Source: Actinomycetospora chiangmaiensis DSM 45062
Lineage (GTDB): Bacteria > Actinomycetota > Actinomycetes > Mycobacteriales > Pseudonocardiaceae
Assembly: GCF_000379625.1 (NCBI RefSeq)
Contig: NZ_KB903225.1
Location: 33,291-97,290 of the forward strand
Direction: 5' to 3'
Length of the DNA stretch: 64,000 nucleotides
Position 1 is the first letter of the stretch, and each line of letters starts with the position of its first letter. Shown here piece by piece: positions 32,941 to 40,672 of this stretch. Both the position numbers and the translations under genes were made by a program. The notes below the pieces were generated by a model that worked only from the letters and a program-made list of their open reading frames with translations, did no database searches and had not been told where the DNA came from.

Positions 32941-33765
32941 TCATCCCCGCCCGCCGAACCAGTCCATCGCCTGGTGGACGACGGGCAGCAGCACGCTGCG
33001 CGGGGTGAGCCGCCCGGAGAGCGCGCTCAGCTGGTTGACCAGCCCGGGGACGACGCTGCGGTGCCCGGCCACCATCGCCGCGACCCCGGCCTCCGCGACG
33101 TCCGCGGCCTCGCCGACGGTGAACCCCGGTGCGCGATCGAAGGCCTCGGTACCGGCGGCGTCGGCGAACCCGGTGCGCGTCAGGCCCGGGCTCAGGGTGG
33201 TCAGCGTGACCCCGGTGCCCGCGAGCTCGGTGTGGACCGCCTCGGAGAACGACTGCACGAACGCCTTGCTCGCCGCGTAGCTGGCGACGCCGGGCAGCGG
33301 CTGGAACGCGGTGATCGACGAGACGTTGAGGATCGCGCCGGGCCGGCCGGTCCCGCGGGTGCGGCGGACGAACGCGTCGACGGCGGCGACGGACAGGTCG
33401 TGGAGCGCGAGGACGTTGACCCGGATGAGGCCGTCGAGCGCGTCCGGCTCGACGTCGACGACCCGCCCCGTCACCCCGAACCCGGCGGCGTTGACGAGGC
33501 CGACGACGCGGTCGTCGCGCCGGATCAGGTCGCGGACGCCGGCGCGGGCGGTGTCGTCACCGAGGTCGGCGGTGTGGACCTCGCTCGGCAGACCGCTCTT
33601 CTCCCGGAGTTCCGCCGCGAGTTCGGTCAGGGCGTCCTCACGGCGGGCCACCAGGATCGTGGGGTAGCCCCGCGCTGCGAGGGCGCGCGCCGTCTCGGCG
33701 CCGATCCCGGACGAGGCGCCGGTGACGAGGACGTGGGTGTCGGGACCGGGAGGCGGCAGTGGCAT
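32941..33765 (-). CDS. short-chain dehydrogenase/reductase
   Basis: A 274-residue NAD(P)-dependent SDR. VLVTGASSGIGAETARALAARG is the cofactor loop, LVNAAGFG the strand-4 motif, ILNVSSIT the catalytic Ser and YAASKAFVQSF the Tyr-Lys pair, so all catalytic residues are present. ATG 33765 is chosen; an in-frame GTG at 33786 would add seven residues. Substrate unknown. Confidence 0.87.
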   Translation of the reverse strand: MPLPPPGPDTHVLVTGASSGIGAETARALAARGYPTILVARREDALTELAAELREKSGLPSEVHTADLGDDTARAGVRDLIRRDDRVVGLVNAAGFGVTGRVVDVEPDALDGLIRVNVLALHDLSVAAVDAFVRRTRGTGRPGAILNVSSITAFQPLPGVASYAASKAFVQSFSEAVHTELAGTGVTLTTLSPGLTRTGFADAAGTEAFDRAPGFTVGEAADVAEAGVAAMVAGHRSVVPGLVNQLSALSGRLTPRSVLLPVVHQAMDWFGGRG

Positions 33766-33795
33766 CCCGGCCCTGTACCCGATCACCGTCGCCGG

Positions 33796-35634
33796 TCACC
33801 ACGGCCAGAGTCGCGACCACCAGCTCTCCGTGCCGGACGTGTCGGTGACCGCGCTCGACGTCTCGTACTCGAAGCTCTGGCCGTCGGACGACCGGGCGGA
33901 GTACACCGTCTTCTCCTCCCCGCTCGACGAGGTGACGCTGCGCCTGGTCACGCTGTTGCCGTCGCCGTCGGACGTGGTCGTCTCCTTCACCGTCGAGCCG
34001 TCGGAGCCCTTCGAGGTGCTCGACCTGACCGACGAGCTCGACGACCGCGACGTGGGCTTCGAGGTGGACGGCTTCGACGACGACGGCTTCGACGACGACG
34101 CTTTCGACGACGGTGCTCTCGACGACGGTGCCTTCGTGGTCGTCGCGTCCCCGTCGTCGGTAGACTCGCGGGTGGTGGTGACCTCGACGCTCGTCGCGTC
34201 CGCCGACCGCGTCGTGGTCTGCACGGTGCGCGACCGGCTGGTCGGGTCGGTCTGCGTGGAGCGCGTGGTCACCGCGCCGGTGCCCGGGTCGACGCTGCGG
34301 CTCCGCGTGGTGGTCACGCCCGTCGTCGGGTCGGTCGCCGTGGTCTCCGGCTCGTCGGCGGCCGACGGCGTGGTCGTCGGCCCGGTGCCCGGGACCTGGC
34401 GCCGCGTGGCCGTCGGTTCGTCGTTCGCGGTGGTCCTGCTGCCGGGGGCGCGGGTGGCGCTCGGCGCGGTCCCGGTGGTGTCGGTGCCCGCTCGGGTGCC
34501 GGGACCCGTCGTCGTGGTGACGGCGTCCGACGATCCGGGCGGCGCGTCGGTGGCCGCCGAGCCGAGGGTGGGGACGGGCCAGCCGTCGGGCAGCGCTCCG
34601 CCCGCCACGGTGCCCGCCGGGGTGCGGGTCGGCGTCAGCGTCGATCCGGTGCCGGTCGAGGTGGCCTCGCCGGGCAGGTCGGCGGTGGTTGCCGAGGACG
34701 ACGGTCCGTCGGAGCTGCTCGGGCCGAGCATCGGGATCGGCCAGCCGGCCGGGGCGACCGCCGGGAGGGCCGCGGTGCGGGGCGCGTCCTGACGACCGGT
34801 CGGGGCGGCCTCGTCGGGGGCCTTCTGCTCGACCTTCGGTGTCTTCGGCTCCGTCGGGGCCGTGTCGGCCGGGGCCGCGCCGTCGCCCCGGGGTGTGCGC
34901 GCCCGGGTCTCGTCCCGGTCGCGGGTCGGCGGAGGCTCGCCGCCGCCACCGAGCACCCGATCGGGCAGGTCGAGGACGCCGGGACGGTCCGGGGTGGCCG
35001 CCGGCGCGGGGCTCGCGGGCGCCACCGGACCCGCCGCGCCGGAGGACGCCGCGCTCGAGGACGCCGCTCCCGGGGTCGGCGCTCCCGGGGCCGGCGCTCC
35101 CGGCACGGGGGCGGGTATCAGCGGAGCGGCCGGAGGTGCCGTGGTCGCCGGCGGCGCAGTGCTCGCGGGTGCCCGTGAGGACGCCCCGCCGGGCACGATC
35201 GGCGCGAGCGGTGGGTCCCAGCCCGCGGGCGTGCTCGTCGCGGGAGCCGGAGCGCTGCCCTGCGGCCGTGCCCCGGGCAGCGGGATGGGGGTGAGGGGCG
35301 GGGCGAGGGAATCGTCGGGATCGGACGCGCCGGGGACGCCGAGGCCGGGAGCCTGCGTCTGCCGCGGGGCCGACGAGGCGCGCGTGCCGGCTCCGTAGCC
35401 GTCGTCGTCGCTGGTCGGCTCGGGCACGAGCGTGCGCGAGCTGGCGGACGTCCCCGCCGCCTGCTCGCCGGCCCCGGGCGGTGCCACGACCGTCCGGCCG
35501 ACCCCGAGGACCGCCGCCGTGACCGCCACCGCGAACAATCCCGTGACGGCCGTGCTGCGGGCCGACCAGCGCGGCCACCTCCGCTGCTGGCGCCGCCGGC
35601 CCGTCTCCCACCCACCCTGGGAGCCCGAAGGCAT
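33796..35634 (-). CDS. mucin-like Pro/Ser/Thr-rich surface protein
   Basis: A 612-residue protein dominated by low complexity. One hydrophobic helix (about residues 29-48, TAVTGLFAVAVTAAVLGVG) acts as signal or anchor. The rest is Pro/Ala/Ser/Thr-rich, with two motif repeats, AGWPIPMLGPSSSD and DGWPVPTLGSAATD (GWPxPxLG), a SSKPSSSKPSTSKP stretch and an ATRAPGSRTT unit like the linker of the cutinase fusion. It ends WWSRLWPW. Such composition suits an O-mannosylated wall-spanning stalk. No catalytic domain is recognised. ATG 35634 preserves the helix. Confidence 0.65.
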   Translation of the reverse strand: MPSGSQGGWETGRRRQQRRWPRWSARSTAVTGLFAVAVTAAVLGVGRTVVAPPGAGEQAAGTSASSRTLVPEPTSDDDGYGAGTRASSAPRQTQAPGLGVPGASDPDDSLAPPLTPIPLPGARPQGSAPAPATSTPAGWDPPLAPIVPGGASSRAPASTAPPATTAPPAAPLIPAPVPGAPAPGAPTPGAASSSAASSGAAGPVAPASPAPAATPDRPGVLDLPDRVLGGGGEPPPTRDRDETRARTPRGDGAAPADTAPTEPKTPKVEQKAPDEAAPTGRQDAPRTAALPAVAPAGWPIPMLGPSSSDGPSSSATTADLPGEATSTGTGSTLTPTRTPAGTVAGGALPDGWPVPTLGSAATDAPPGSSDAVTTTTGPGTRAGTDTTGTAPSATRAPGSRTTANDEPTATRRQVPGTGPTTTPSAADEPETTATDPTTGVTTTRSRSVDPGTGAVTTRSTQTDPTSRSRTVQTTTRSADATSVEVTTTRESTDDGDATTTKAPSSRAPSSKASSSKPSSSKPSTSKPTSRSSSSSVRSSTSKGSDGSTVKETTTSDGDGNSVTRRSVTSSSGEEKTVYSARSSDGQSFEYETSSAVTDTSGTESWWSRLWPW

Positions 35635-35662
35635 ACGTCTCCCGCTTTCTCCCCGACCACCA

Positions 35663-35686
35663 CTCCCGATCCCGTCAGATCGGGAG
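35663..35686. promoter_or_regulatory. 9-6-9 palindrome upstream of the mucin-like gene
   Basis: CTCCCGATC-N6-GATCGGGAG is a perfect inverted repeat in the 126-bp gap between the divergent mucin-like gene and the ornithine decarboxylase gene. A probable operator for an unknown regulator of one or both genes. Confidence 0.65.
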
Positions 35687-35760
35687 ATCTCGGACAGTAC
35701 GCGTCCGATAGGTCTCACGTCAGCCGTTTCGTGCGTCGCCCGCAGGCGGTTCCGGGCACG

Positions 35761-36942
35761 ATGGGGCGCGTGGATGCACAGCGCACGGTGCAGGCGCACG
35801 AACGTGCACCGACCCCGCCGCACCCGTCATCCGATCGGGCCAGCACGAGCCCTCTTCTGGAGCTGGATCTCCGGGTCGTTCGCGCCTCCTTTCTCACCTT
35901 CCGCGACGCGTTCCCGCACGTCGAGCCCGCTTACGCCATCAAGGCGAACCCGCACCCCGAGGTGCTCGCACTGCTGGCGGAGTTGGGTGCGAGCGCCGAC
36001 CTCGCGAGCGTCGGCGAGCTCGACGCGTGCCTCCTCGCGGGGGTGCAACCGCGGCGGATGACCTGGGGCAACCCCGTCAAGAAGGCCTCCGACGTCTCGG
36101 CCGCGGTCGCCGCGGGTGTCACCCGCTTCACCACCGACTCCGCCGCGGACGTCGACCTGCTCGCCCGCGAGGCACCGGGAGCAGCGGTCACGGTGCGCCT
36201 GGCGGTGGACGACGACGGGTCCGCCACGCCGTTCGCCGGCAAGTTCGGCGTACCGCCCGAGGAGGCCGCGGCCCTGCTGCGGCGCGCCTGCGACGTGGGT
36301 CTCCGCGCCCACGGGCTCGGCTTCCACCCCGGGTCACAGCAGACCGACCCGTCGTCGTGGCGCCGGGGCATCGCCTCCGCCCGCCGCGCGGCCGAGCTGT
36401 CCGGCCTCGCCGTCGAGGAGCTCAACCTCGGCGGCGGCTTCCCGACGAGGCACGGCGCCGGCCGGGTGCCGGCGCTGCGGGAGATCGCGGACGCCGTCGA
36501 CGCCGAGCTGGGCGACTGGCGGCCGCACCTCGTAGCCGAACCCGGGCGGGCGCTGGTGGCGGACGCCGGGGTGCTGGTCGCCGAGGTGGTGCTCGTGACC
36601 GAGCGGGCCGGGCGACGCTGGGTCTACCTCGACGTCGGGCGTTACCAGGGCCTCGCCGAGACCGAGGGCGAGATGATCGTCTACCGGCTGCGCACCCCCG
36701 GGCATCCCGAGGACGCGCCGCGGGGGCCCGTCGTGCTGGCCGGGCCGACCTGCGACGGCGACGACGTGCTGTACCGGCGGGCCGACGTGCGCCTGCCCCT
36801 CGATCTGGTCCCGGGCGACGTCGTCGAGTTCCTCGGCGCCGGCGCCTATACGTCCAGTTATGCCTCGGTCGGCTTCAACGGACTCCCTCCGCTGCCGACC
36901 GTGATCGTGAACCCTCCTACCCCTGAGAGGACCCCTGATTGA
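35761..36942 (+). CDS. ornithine/diaminopimelate-type (fold III) decarboxylase, probably ODC
   Basis: A 393-residue PLP enzyme of the alanine-racemase fold. The Schiff-base Lys is in EPAYAIKANPHPEVL; later motifs are GLGFHPGSQQTDPSSW, ELNLGGGFP, VAEPGRALV and GPTCDGDDVLY with the active-site Cys-Asp, then GAGAYT. Length and motifs fit eukaryote-like ODC, which makes putrescine from ornithine, better than LysA; the next gene makes spermidine, which supports it. Overlaps the downstream TTG start. ATG 35761 was chosen; GTG 35770 is also possible. Confidence 0.82.
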   Translation: MGRVDAQRTVQAHERAPTPPHPSSDRASTSPLLELDLRVVRASFLTFRDAFPHVEPAYAIKANPHPEVLALLAELGASADLASVGELDACLLAGVQPRRMTWGNPVKKASDVSAAVAAGVTRFTTDSAADVDLLAREAPGAAVTVRLAVDDDGSATPFAGKFGVPPEEAAALLRRACDVGLRAHGLGFHPGSQQTDPSSWRRGIASARRAAELSGLAVEELNLGGGFPTRHGAGRVPALREIADAVDAELGDWRPHLVAEPGRALVADAGVLVAEVVLVTERAGRRWVYLDVGRYQGLAETEGEMIVYRLRTPGHPEDAPRGPVVLAGPTCDGDDVLYRRADVRLPLDLVPGDVVEFLGAGAYTSSYASVGFNGLPPLPTVIVNPPTPERTPD

Positions 36943-38195
36943 CGACCTCCGCCGTCACCCCGACCGCTCCCGCTCCGTCCTTCGCGGGGCGTCACGTGCT
37001 CGCCGAGCTGCGCGGGGTGTCCGCCGCGCTGCTCGGTGACGACGCCGCCGTCACGCGTGCGCTGCGGACCGCCCTCGACGCGGGCGGTGCAACCGTCCTC
37101 GACGTCGTCGCGCACCGGTTCGAGCCGCAGGGCACCACGGTGCTCGCGCTCCTCGCCGAGTCCCACGCCTCGGTCCATGCCTATCCCGAGGCGGGCGCGG
37201 CGTTCGTGGACGTGTTCACGTGCGGCGAGCACGCCGACCCGGAGCGGATCGTGGAGGTGCTCGGCCGCGAGGTCGGCGCCGTCGAGGTACGGGCGCAGAT
37301 CGTGGCCCGCGGCGCCGGGCTCGCCCCCGACGTCGTCGGGCAGCGGGAGGTCGACGAGCCGCTCGCGGCCGGGATGCGACGCCGCTGGCGCATCGACGAG
37401 GTGCTGTTCCGTGGCCGCACGGCGTGGCAGGACATGATCATCGCGCGGACCGCGCAGGGCATCTCGCTGTTCTGCGACGGCGAGCGGCAGTCGACCGAGC
37501 AGACCCAGCTCGTCTACCACGAGGCCCTCGCCGTGCCCCCGCTGCTGCTCGCCGACAAGCTGGACCGGGTGCTGGTCGTCGGCTCGTCCGAGGGGGTCGT
37601 CTCCCAGCTCGCCGTGACGGCCGGGGCGAGCCTGGTCGACCACGTCGACATCGACACCGAGTGCGTCCGCCGCTGTGCCGAGCTGCTGCCCTACGGGTAC
37701 TCGCCGTCCGAACTCGCCGCCGCGGAGGCGGGGGACGGTCCGGTGCGCGTGCACTACGCCGACGGCTGGGAGTTCCTCGCCGCGGCCGCCGAGCGGGGTG
37801 ACCGCTACGACGTCGTCATCGTCGACCTGCCCGACGAGCCGGTCGAGGTCGACGACCCCGCCCAGCACGCCCGCCTCTACGGCACCCCGTTCCTGGAGCG
37901 GTGCGCCTCGGTCCTCGCCGACGGTGGCGTGGTCTGCACGCAGGCCGGCTGTCCGACCGTGTGGCGCAACGACACGCTCAGGCGCATGTCGGAGCGGTTC
38001 TCGTCGGTCTTCCCGACGGTGCTCCCCTACTGCTCCGACGAGCACGAGTGGGCCTACCTGACGGGTCGCCGTGACACGGTCGAGGACCCGGTGTCCCTGG
38101 CCTCCTCGCGGCTGTCGCGCTTCCCGTCCCTGACCTCCATGGACGCCGAGGCGCTGCTGCGCGGGTCGATCCTGCCGTTCGCGGTGCGCCACTGA
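36939..38195 (+). CDS. AdoMet decarboxylase - spermidine synthase fusion
   Basis: A 418-residue bifunctional protein. Residues about 17-130 are SpeD: the self-cleavage site ESHASVH puts the pyruvoyl serine at Ser75, with His80 and the proton donor Cys95 (VDVFTCG). Residues about 150-400 are SpeE-like: TEQTQLVYHEALAVPPLLL, VLVVGSSEGVVSQLA in place of the usual GGGDG SAM loop, and VIVDLPDEP for VDSTDP. It would produce decarboxylated AdoMet and transfer its aminopropyl group to putrescine from the upstream ODC. The start is TTG at 36939, overlapping the ODC stop and preceded by GAGAGG. SpeD homologues can also be neofunctionalised ODC/ADC. Confidence 0.82.
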   Translation: MTTSAVTPTAPAPSFAGRHVLAELRGVSAALLGDDAAVTRALRTALDAGGATVLDVVAHRFEPQGTTVLALLAESHASVHAYPEAGAAFVDVFTCGEHADPERIVEVLGREVGAVEVRAQIVARGAGLAPDVVGQREVDEPLAAGMRRRWRIDEVLFRGRTAWQDMIIARTAQGISLFCDGERQSTEQTQLVYHEALAVPPLLLADKLDRVLVVGSSEGVVSQLAVTAGASLVDHVDIDTECVRRCAELLPYGYSPSELAAAEAGDGPVRVHYADGWEFLAAAAERGDRYDVVIVDLPDEPVEVDDPAQHARLYGTPFLERCASVLADGGVVCTQAGCPTVWRNDTLRRMSERFSSVFPTVLPYCSDEHEWAYLTGRRDTVEDPVSLASSRLSRFPSLTSMDAEALLRGSILPFAVRH

Positions 38196-38283
38196 GGCTG
38201 TTCGGCCGGGACGTCACTCGGGCTGATGGGTGACGTCTCGCGCCGGTCGCGAGGCCGTGTCGCGGGCTCCTGACGTCGGGTCG

Positions 38284-38316
38284 CACCTTGTCGTTCTGAT
38301 TCACAACGACAAGGTG
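38284..38316. terminator. perfect 12-bp hairpin downstream of the polyamine operon
   Basis: CACCTTGTCGTT and AACGACAAGGTG pair perfectly around a 9-nt loop. It lies 90 bp after the SpeD-SpeE stop and before the convergent transporter gene; the 260-bp gap otherwise shows nothing. Confidence 0.75.
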
Positions 38317-38455
38317 GTCCGGCGGGCCGACTGCCCGCGACAGGACGCGGCCGTGCGCTCCCGTCGCTGATCAACTGTGTGGTCGACCGGGACCCGCGAC
38401 CACCGCGTCGCCCTCGTCGCCGTACACCAGGAGAGCAGGGGCGGTTCGGGAGACG

Positions 38456-39025
38456 TCAGGTGCCGAGGAGGATCAGCAGCCCGACCCCGATCAGGACGAC
38501 CGGCAGGACGACGTGCCCGTAGCGGGCGAGCGCCCGGGCGACGGGAGCCCGGGTGGCGAGGAACCGCCCGAGGGCGCACCACACGCCGACGAGCACGAGG
38601 AAGACCGCGACGTAGAGGGCCAGCCCGGCCCGACCCGTCGTCGTGAAGACGGGGACGTAGACGCCGAGGTTGTCGCCGCCGTTCGCGAGGGTGACCCCGG
38701 CGACGGCCACCACGCCGGGGGCGGTCGGGCCGACCTCCTCGTCGTCGGTGTCGCCACGCCACGCCTGCCACGCCGCCCGGAGCCCGAGGGCGAGTGGGAC
38801 GAGCCCGAGGAAGGGGATCACGCTGTGCGGGAGCAGTTCGGCGCCCAGAGCCCCCGCGACCGACAGCGCCAGGATCGCGCCGAACCCGAGGTACTGCCCG
38901 ACGACGATGCGCGTCGCGGCACCCCGACGCCGCGCGCGGGCGAAGAAGAGCGACAGCAGCAGGAGGTCGTCGACGTTCGTGGCGACGAACATGACGACGG
39001 CCCGGGTGAGCGTCGTCAGGTCCAC
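38456..39025 (-). CDS. cadmium-resistance (CadD-like) membrane transporter
   Basis: A 189-residue membrane protein of the LysE superfamily with six predicted helices. VVMFVATNVDDLLLLSLFFARAR, GQYLGFGAILAL and TLANGGDNLGVYVPVF are hallmark segments of the cadmium-resistance transporter family, in which the Asn-Asp pairs probably bind cation. It may export Cd2+ or polyamine-like cations; no metalloregulator is adjacent. GTG 39025 is the start. Confidence 0.82.
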   Translation of the reverse strand: MDLTTLTRAVVMFVATNVDDLLLLSLFFARARRRGAATRIVVGQYLGFGAILALSVAGALGAELLPHSVIPFLGLVPLALGLRAAWQAWRGDTDDEEVGPTAPGVVAVAGVTLANGGDNLGVYVPVFTTTGRAGLALYVAVFLVLVGVWCALGRFLATRAPVARALARYGHVVLPVVLIGVGLLILLGT

Positions 39026-39087
39026 GAGACCGTGACGTTAGCGGTGCCGACGCCGATCGACCTGTCGGAGGGCCCTGGCCGCTACCC

Positions 39088-39152
39088 AAGATCCTCGCCC
39101 GCCGCGCGAAGCGTTCGCTGAGCGATCACTTCGCGCGGCGCGGCAGGATCTT
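39088..39152. terminator. long imperfect inverted repeat (24-bp arms)
   Basis: Arms at 39088-39111 and 39129-39152 match at 21 of 24 positions (outer AAGATCCT/AGGATCTT and inner CCGCGCGAAG/CTTCGCGCGG perfect) around a 17-nt loop that itself contains TCGCTGAGCGA. It ends 18 bases before the DUF3558 lipoprotein stop, so it is the 3' end of that minus-strand gene and could also protect the transporter promoter side. Confidence 0.7.
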
Positions 39153-39169
39153 CTTCCAGCCGAGCGAGC

Positions 39170-39745
39170 TCAAGCAGGCGGGAGCTTGCGGACCACCGTG
39201 GCCGTGGCCCGCTCCGCGAGCTGACACGCATCCGGATTGGAAGCGAGAGGTTCCTTGCCGAACCACTGGGCCGTCAGTGCCTGACCGGGGCCCAGCCCGG
39301 TGGTCACGGTGCATGAATTCAGGTCGCCAGTACCGGTCTTCTCGAGGACCGCCGGGAAACCCGCCACGGTGATCGCACGGAAGACTCCACGTCGCCGCGC
39401 GCGGTACGCGTCAGCGAGCAGATCCCGATCGTGATCTGCTGCGAGAGCGAGACTCTGTCCGTCCTCCGCCGTCCATGAACACTCCTGGACCCCGAGATAG
39501 GACCGCGGTCTCCCCGTGGTCGGGAGTCCGAGGGCTAGGAGCTCGCTGTCCGTCAGGAGCGTCCGGCACGGGTCCGCTGCCTGGGCGGCGACATCCACCG
39601 GCGAGTGCACGGTCGGCGCGCCGAAACGCTCCGAGATCGGCGAGGGCTCCGCCGGCACCGGAGCACCACCAGCACAACCTGCTACGAACCAGAGACCGAC
39701 ACACGTCGCGAACGTCAGAGCGACTCGCACCGCGTGCGAGCCCAC
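39170..39745 (-). CDS. DUF3558 lipoprotein
   Basis: A 191-residue secreted lipoprotein. The N-terminal LTFATCVGLWFVAGCAGG has a lipobox (VAGC). The mature part has DPCRTLLTDSELLALGLP, VQECSWTAEDGQSLALAAD and DPDACQLAERATATVV with the paired Cys of DUF3558, a family of actinobacterial lipoproteins often encoded beside ESX-like small helical proteins. GTG 39745 overlaps the stop of the upstream gene region by adjacency; GTG 39730 is the alternative. Function unknown. Confidence 0.78.
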   Translation of the reverse strand: MGSHAVRVALTFATCVGLWFVAGCAGGAPVPAEPSPISERFGAPTVHSPVDVAAQAADPCRTLLTDSELLALGLPTTGRPRSYLGVQECSWTAEDGQSLALAADHDRDLLADAYRARRRGVFRAITVAGFPAVLEKTGTGDLNSCTVTTGLGPGQALTAQWFGKEPLASNPDACQLAERATATVVRKLPPA

Positions 39746-39746
39746 G

Positions 39747-40178
39747 TCACGCGTCCATGTCGAGGAATGCGGCCGAGGCGTCCCCGTCCGCGAGTCGGTA
39801 GCTGCGGAGTTCAGCCTCGATCGAGTCGATGAGGAGATCCAGGCGTTGCGCACCGGCCTCGAGCGCGCGAACCAGTGAACCGGTGCCACCATCCGCCACC
39901 GCGCCGAACACAGCAGCCGCATCCAGGCTCACCTGGTCCGTCGTGCCCGGGTCGACACGACCCAGGCGTTTCGCCTCGAGCATCAGGAACCGCAACTCGT
40001 CCCGCGCGGTCTCCAACTCCCGCACCGCGTCGGGAGCCCGGTCGAGGTCGACTGTGAAGGAGCCCCCGGTCGGCATCGCCACGACCGGCCGCTGCACGAG
40101 CTGGCCGTTCCACAGGCGTGCTGGGTCGGACGCCTGGACGGGCGGCTCCGGCGGCCAGGGCGTGGTCACGTCGAGCAC
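39747..40178 (-). CDS. small helical protein paired with the DUF3558 lipoprotein
   Basis: A 143-residue protein, V(L)DVTTPWPPEPPVQ..., with a Pro-rich start, then long helices ELETARDELRFLMLEAKRL and VRALEAGAQRLDLLIDSIEAELRSY. The size and all-helical make-up recall PE/WXG100-like ESX partner proteins that precede DUF3558 genes, but no WXG or YxxxD signal is evident. Stop is one base from the lipoprotein GTG, so the two form an operon. Starts at GTG 40178 or 40169. Confidence 0.55.
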   Translation of the reverse strand: MLDVTTPWPPEPPVQASDPARLWNGQLVQRPVVAMPTGGSFTVDLDRAPDAVRELETARDELRFLMLEAKRLGRVDPGTTDQVSLDAAAVFGAVADGGTGSLVRALEAGAQRLDLLIDSIEAELRSYRLADGDASAAFLDMDA

Positions 40179-40255
40179 GCTAGCCGGACGACCCGCCCGA
40201 GCGGGGCCGAACGAGACAGAACGTCCCGAACCGTGTCCGTCGGACACGGCAGACT

Positions 40256-40672
40256 TCAGCCTCGCGCGGCCGCGAGCCCGTCCGCCAGGCGCGCCGGCAC
40301 GGGCACCTTCGTGAACGCGGTCGCGTCGACGCACACGTGCACCAGCTGCACGGTCACCGCGTCCTCCCAGTCCTGGGAGCCCACCCGACGACGGACGACC
40401 ACCCGCGAGGACACCGATGTCGTCCCGACCTTCTCGTTCTCGACGACCAGCGACACGTCGTCGCCCCACCGCACCGACGACCCGTAGTCGAGGGAGGCGT
40501 GCACGATCTGGATGTCCACCCCGTCGGCGATCATCTCCGGATAGGGATAGCCGATCGACGCCTGGAAGGCCGTGAACGCCTCGTCGCACCAGGTCAGGTA
40601 GTGGCCGAAGAACACCACGCCCTGCTGGTCGATCTCGGCGTACCGGGGCACGACCGGGAACGCGAAGCTCAC
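40256..40672 (-). CDS. acyl-CoA thioesterase (4HBT, YbgC-like)
   Basis: A 138-residue hot-dog-fold thioesterase. PRYAEIDQQGVVFFGHYLTWCDEAF holds the catalytic Asp of 4-hydroxybenzoyl-CoA-type thioesterases. The start overlaps the stop of the acyl-CoA synthetase gene by 3 nt (GTG at 40672), so hydrolase and ligase are coupled and probably act on the same acyl-CoA. Confidence 0.83.
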   Translation of the reverse strand: MSFAFPVVPRYAEIDQQGVVFFGHYLTWCDEAFTAFQASIGYPYPEMIADGVDIQIVHASLDYGSSVRWGDDVSLVVENEKVGTTSVSSRVVVRRRVGSQDWEDAVTVQLVHVCVDATAFTKVPVPARLADGLAAARG

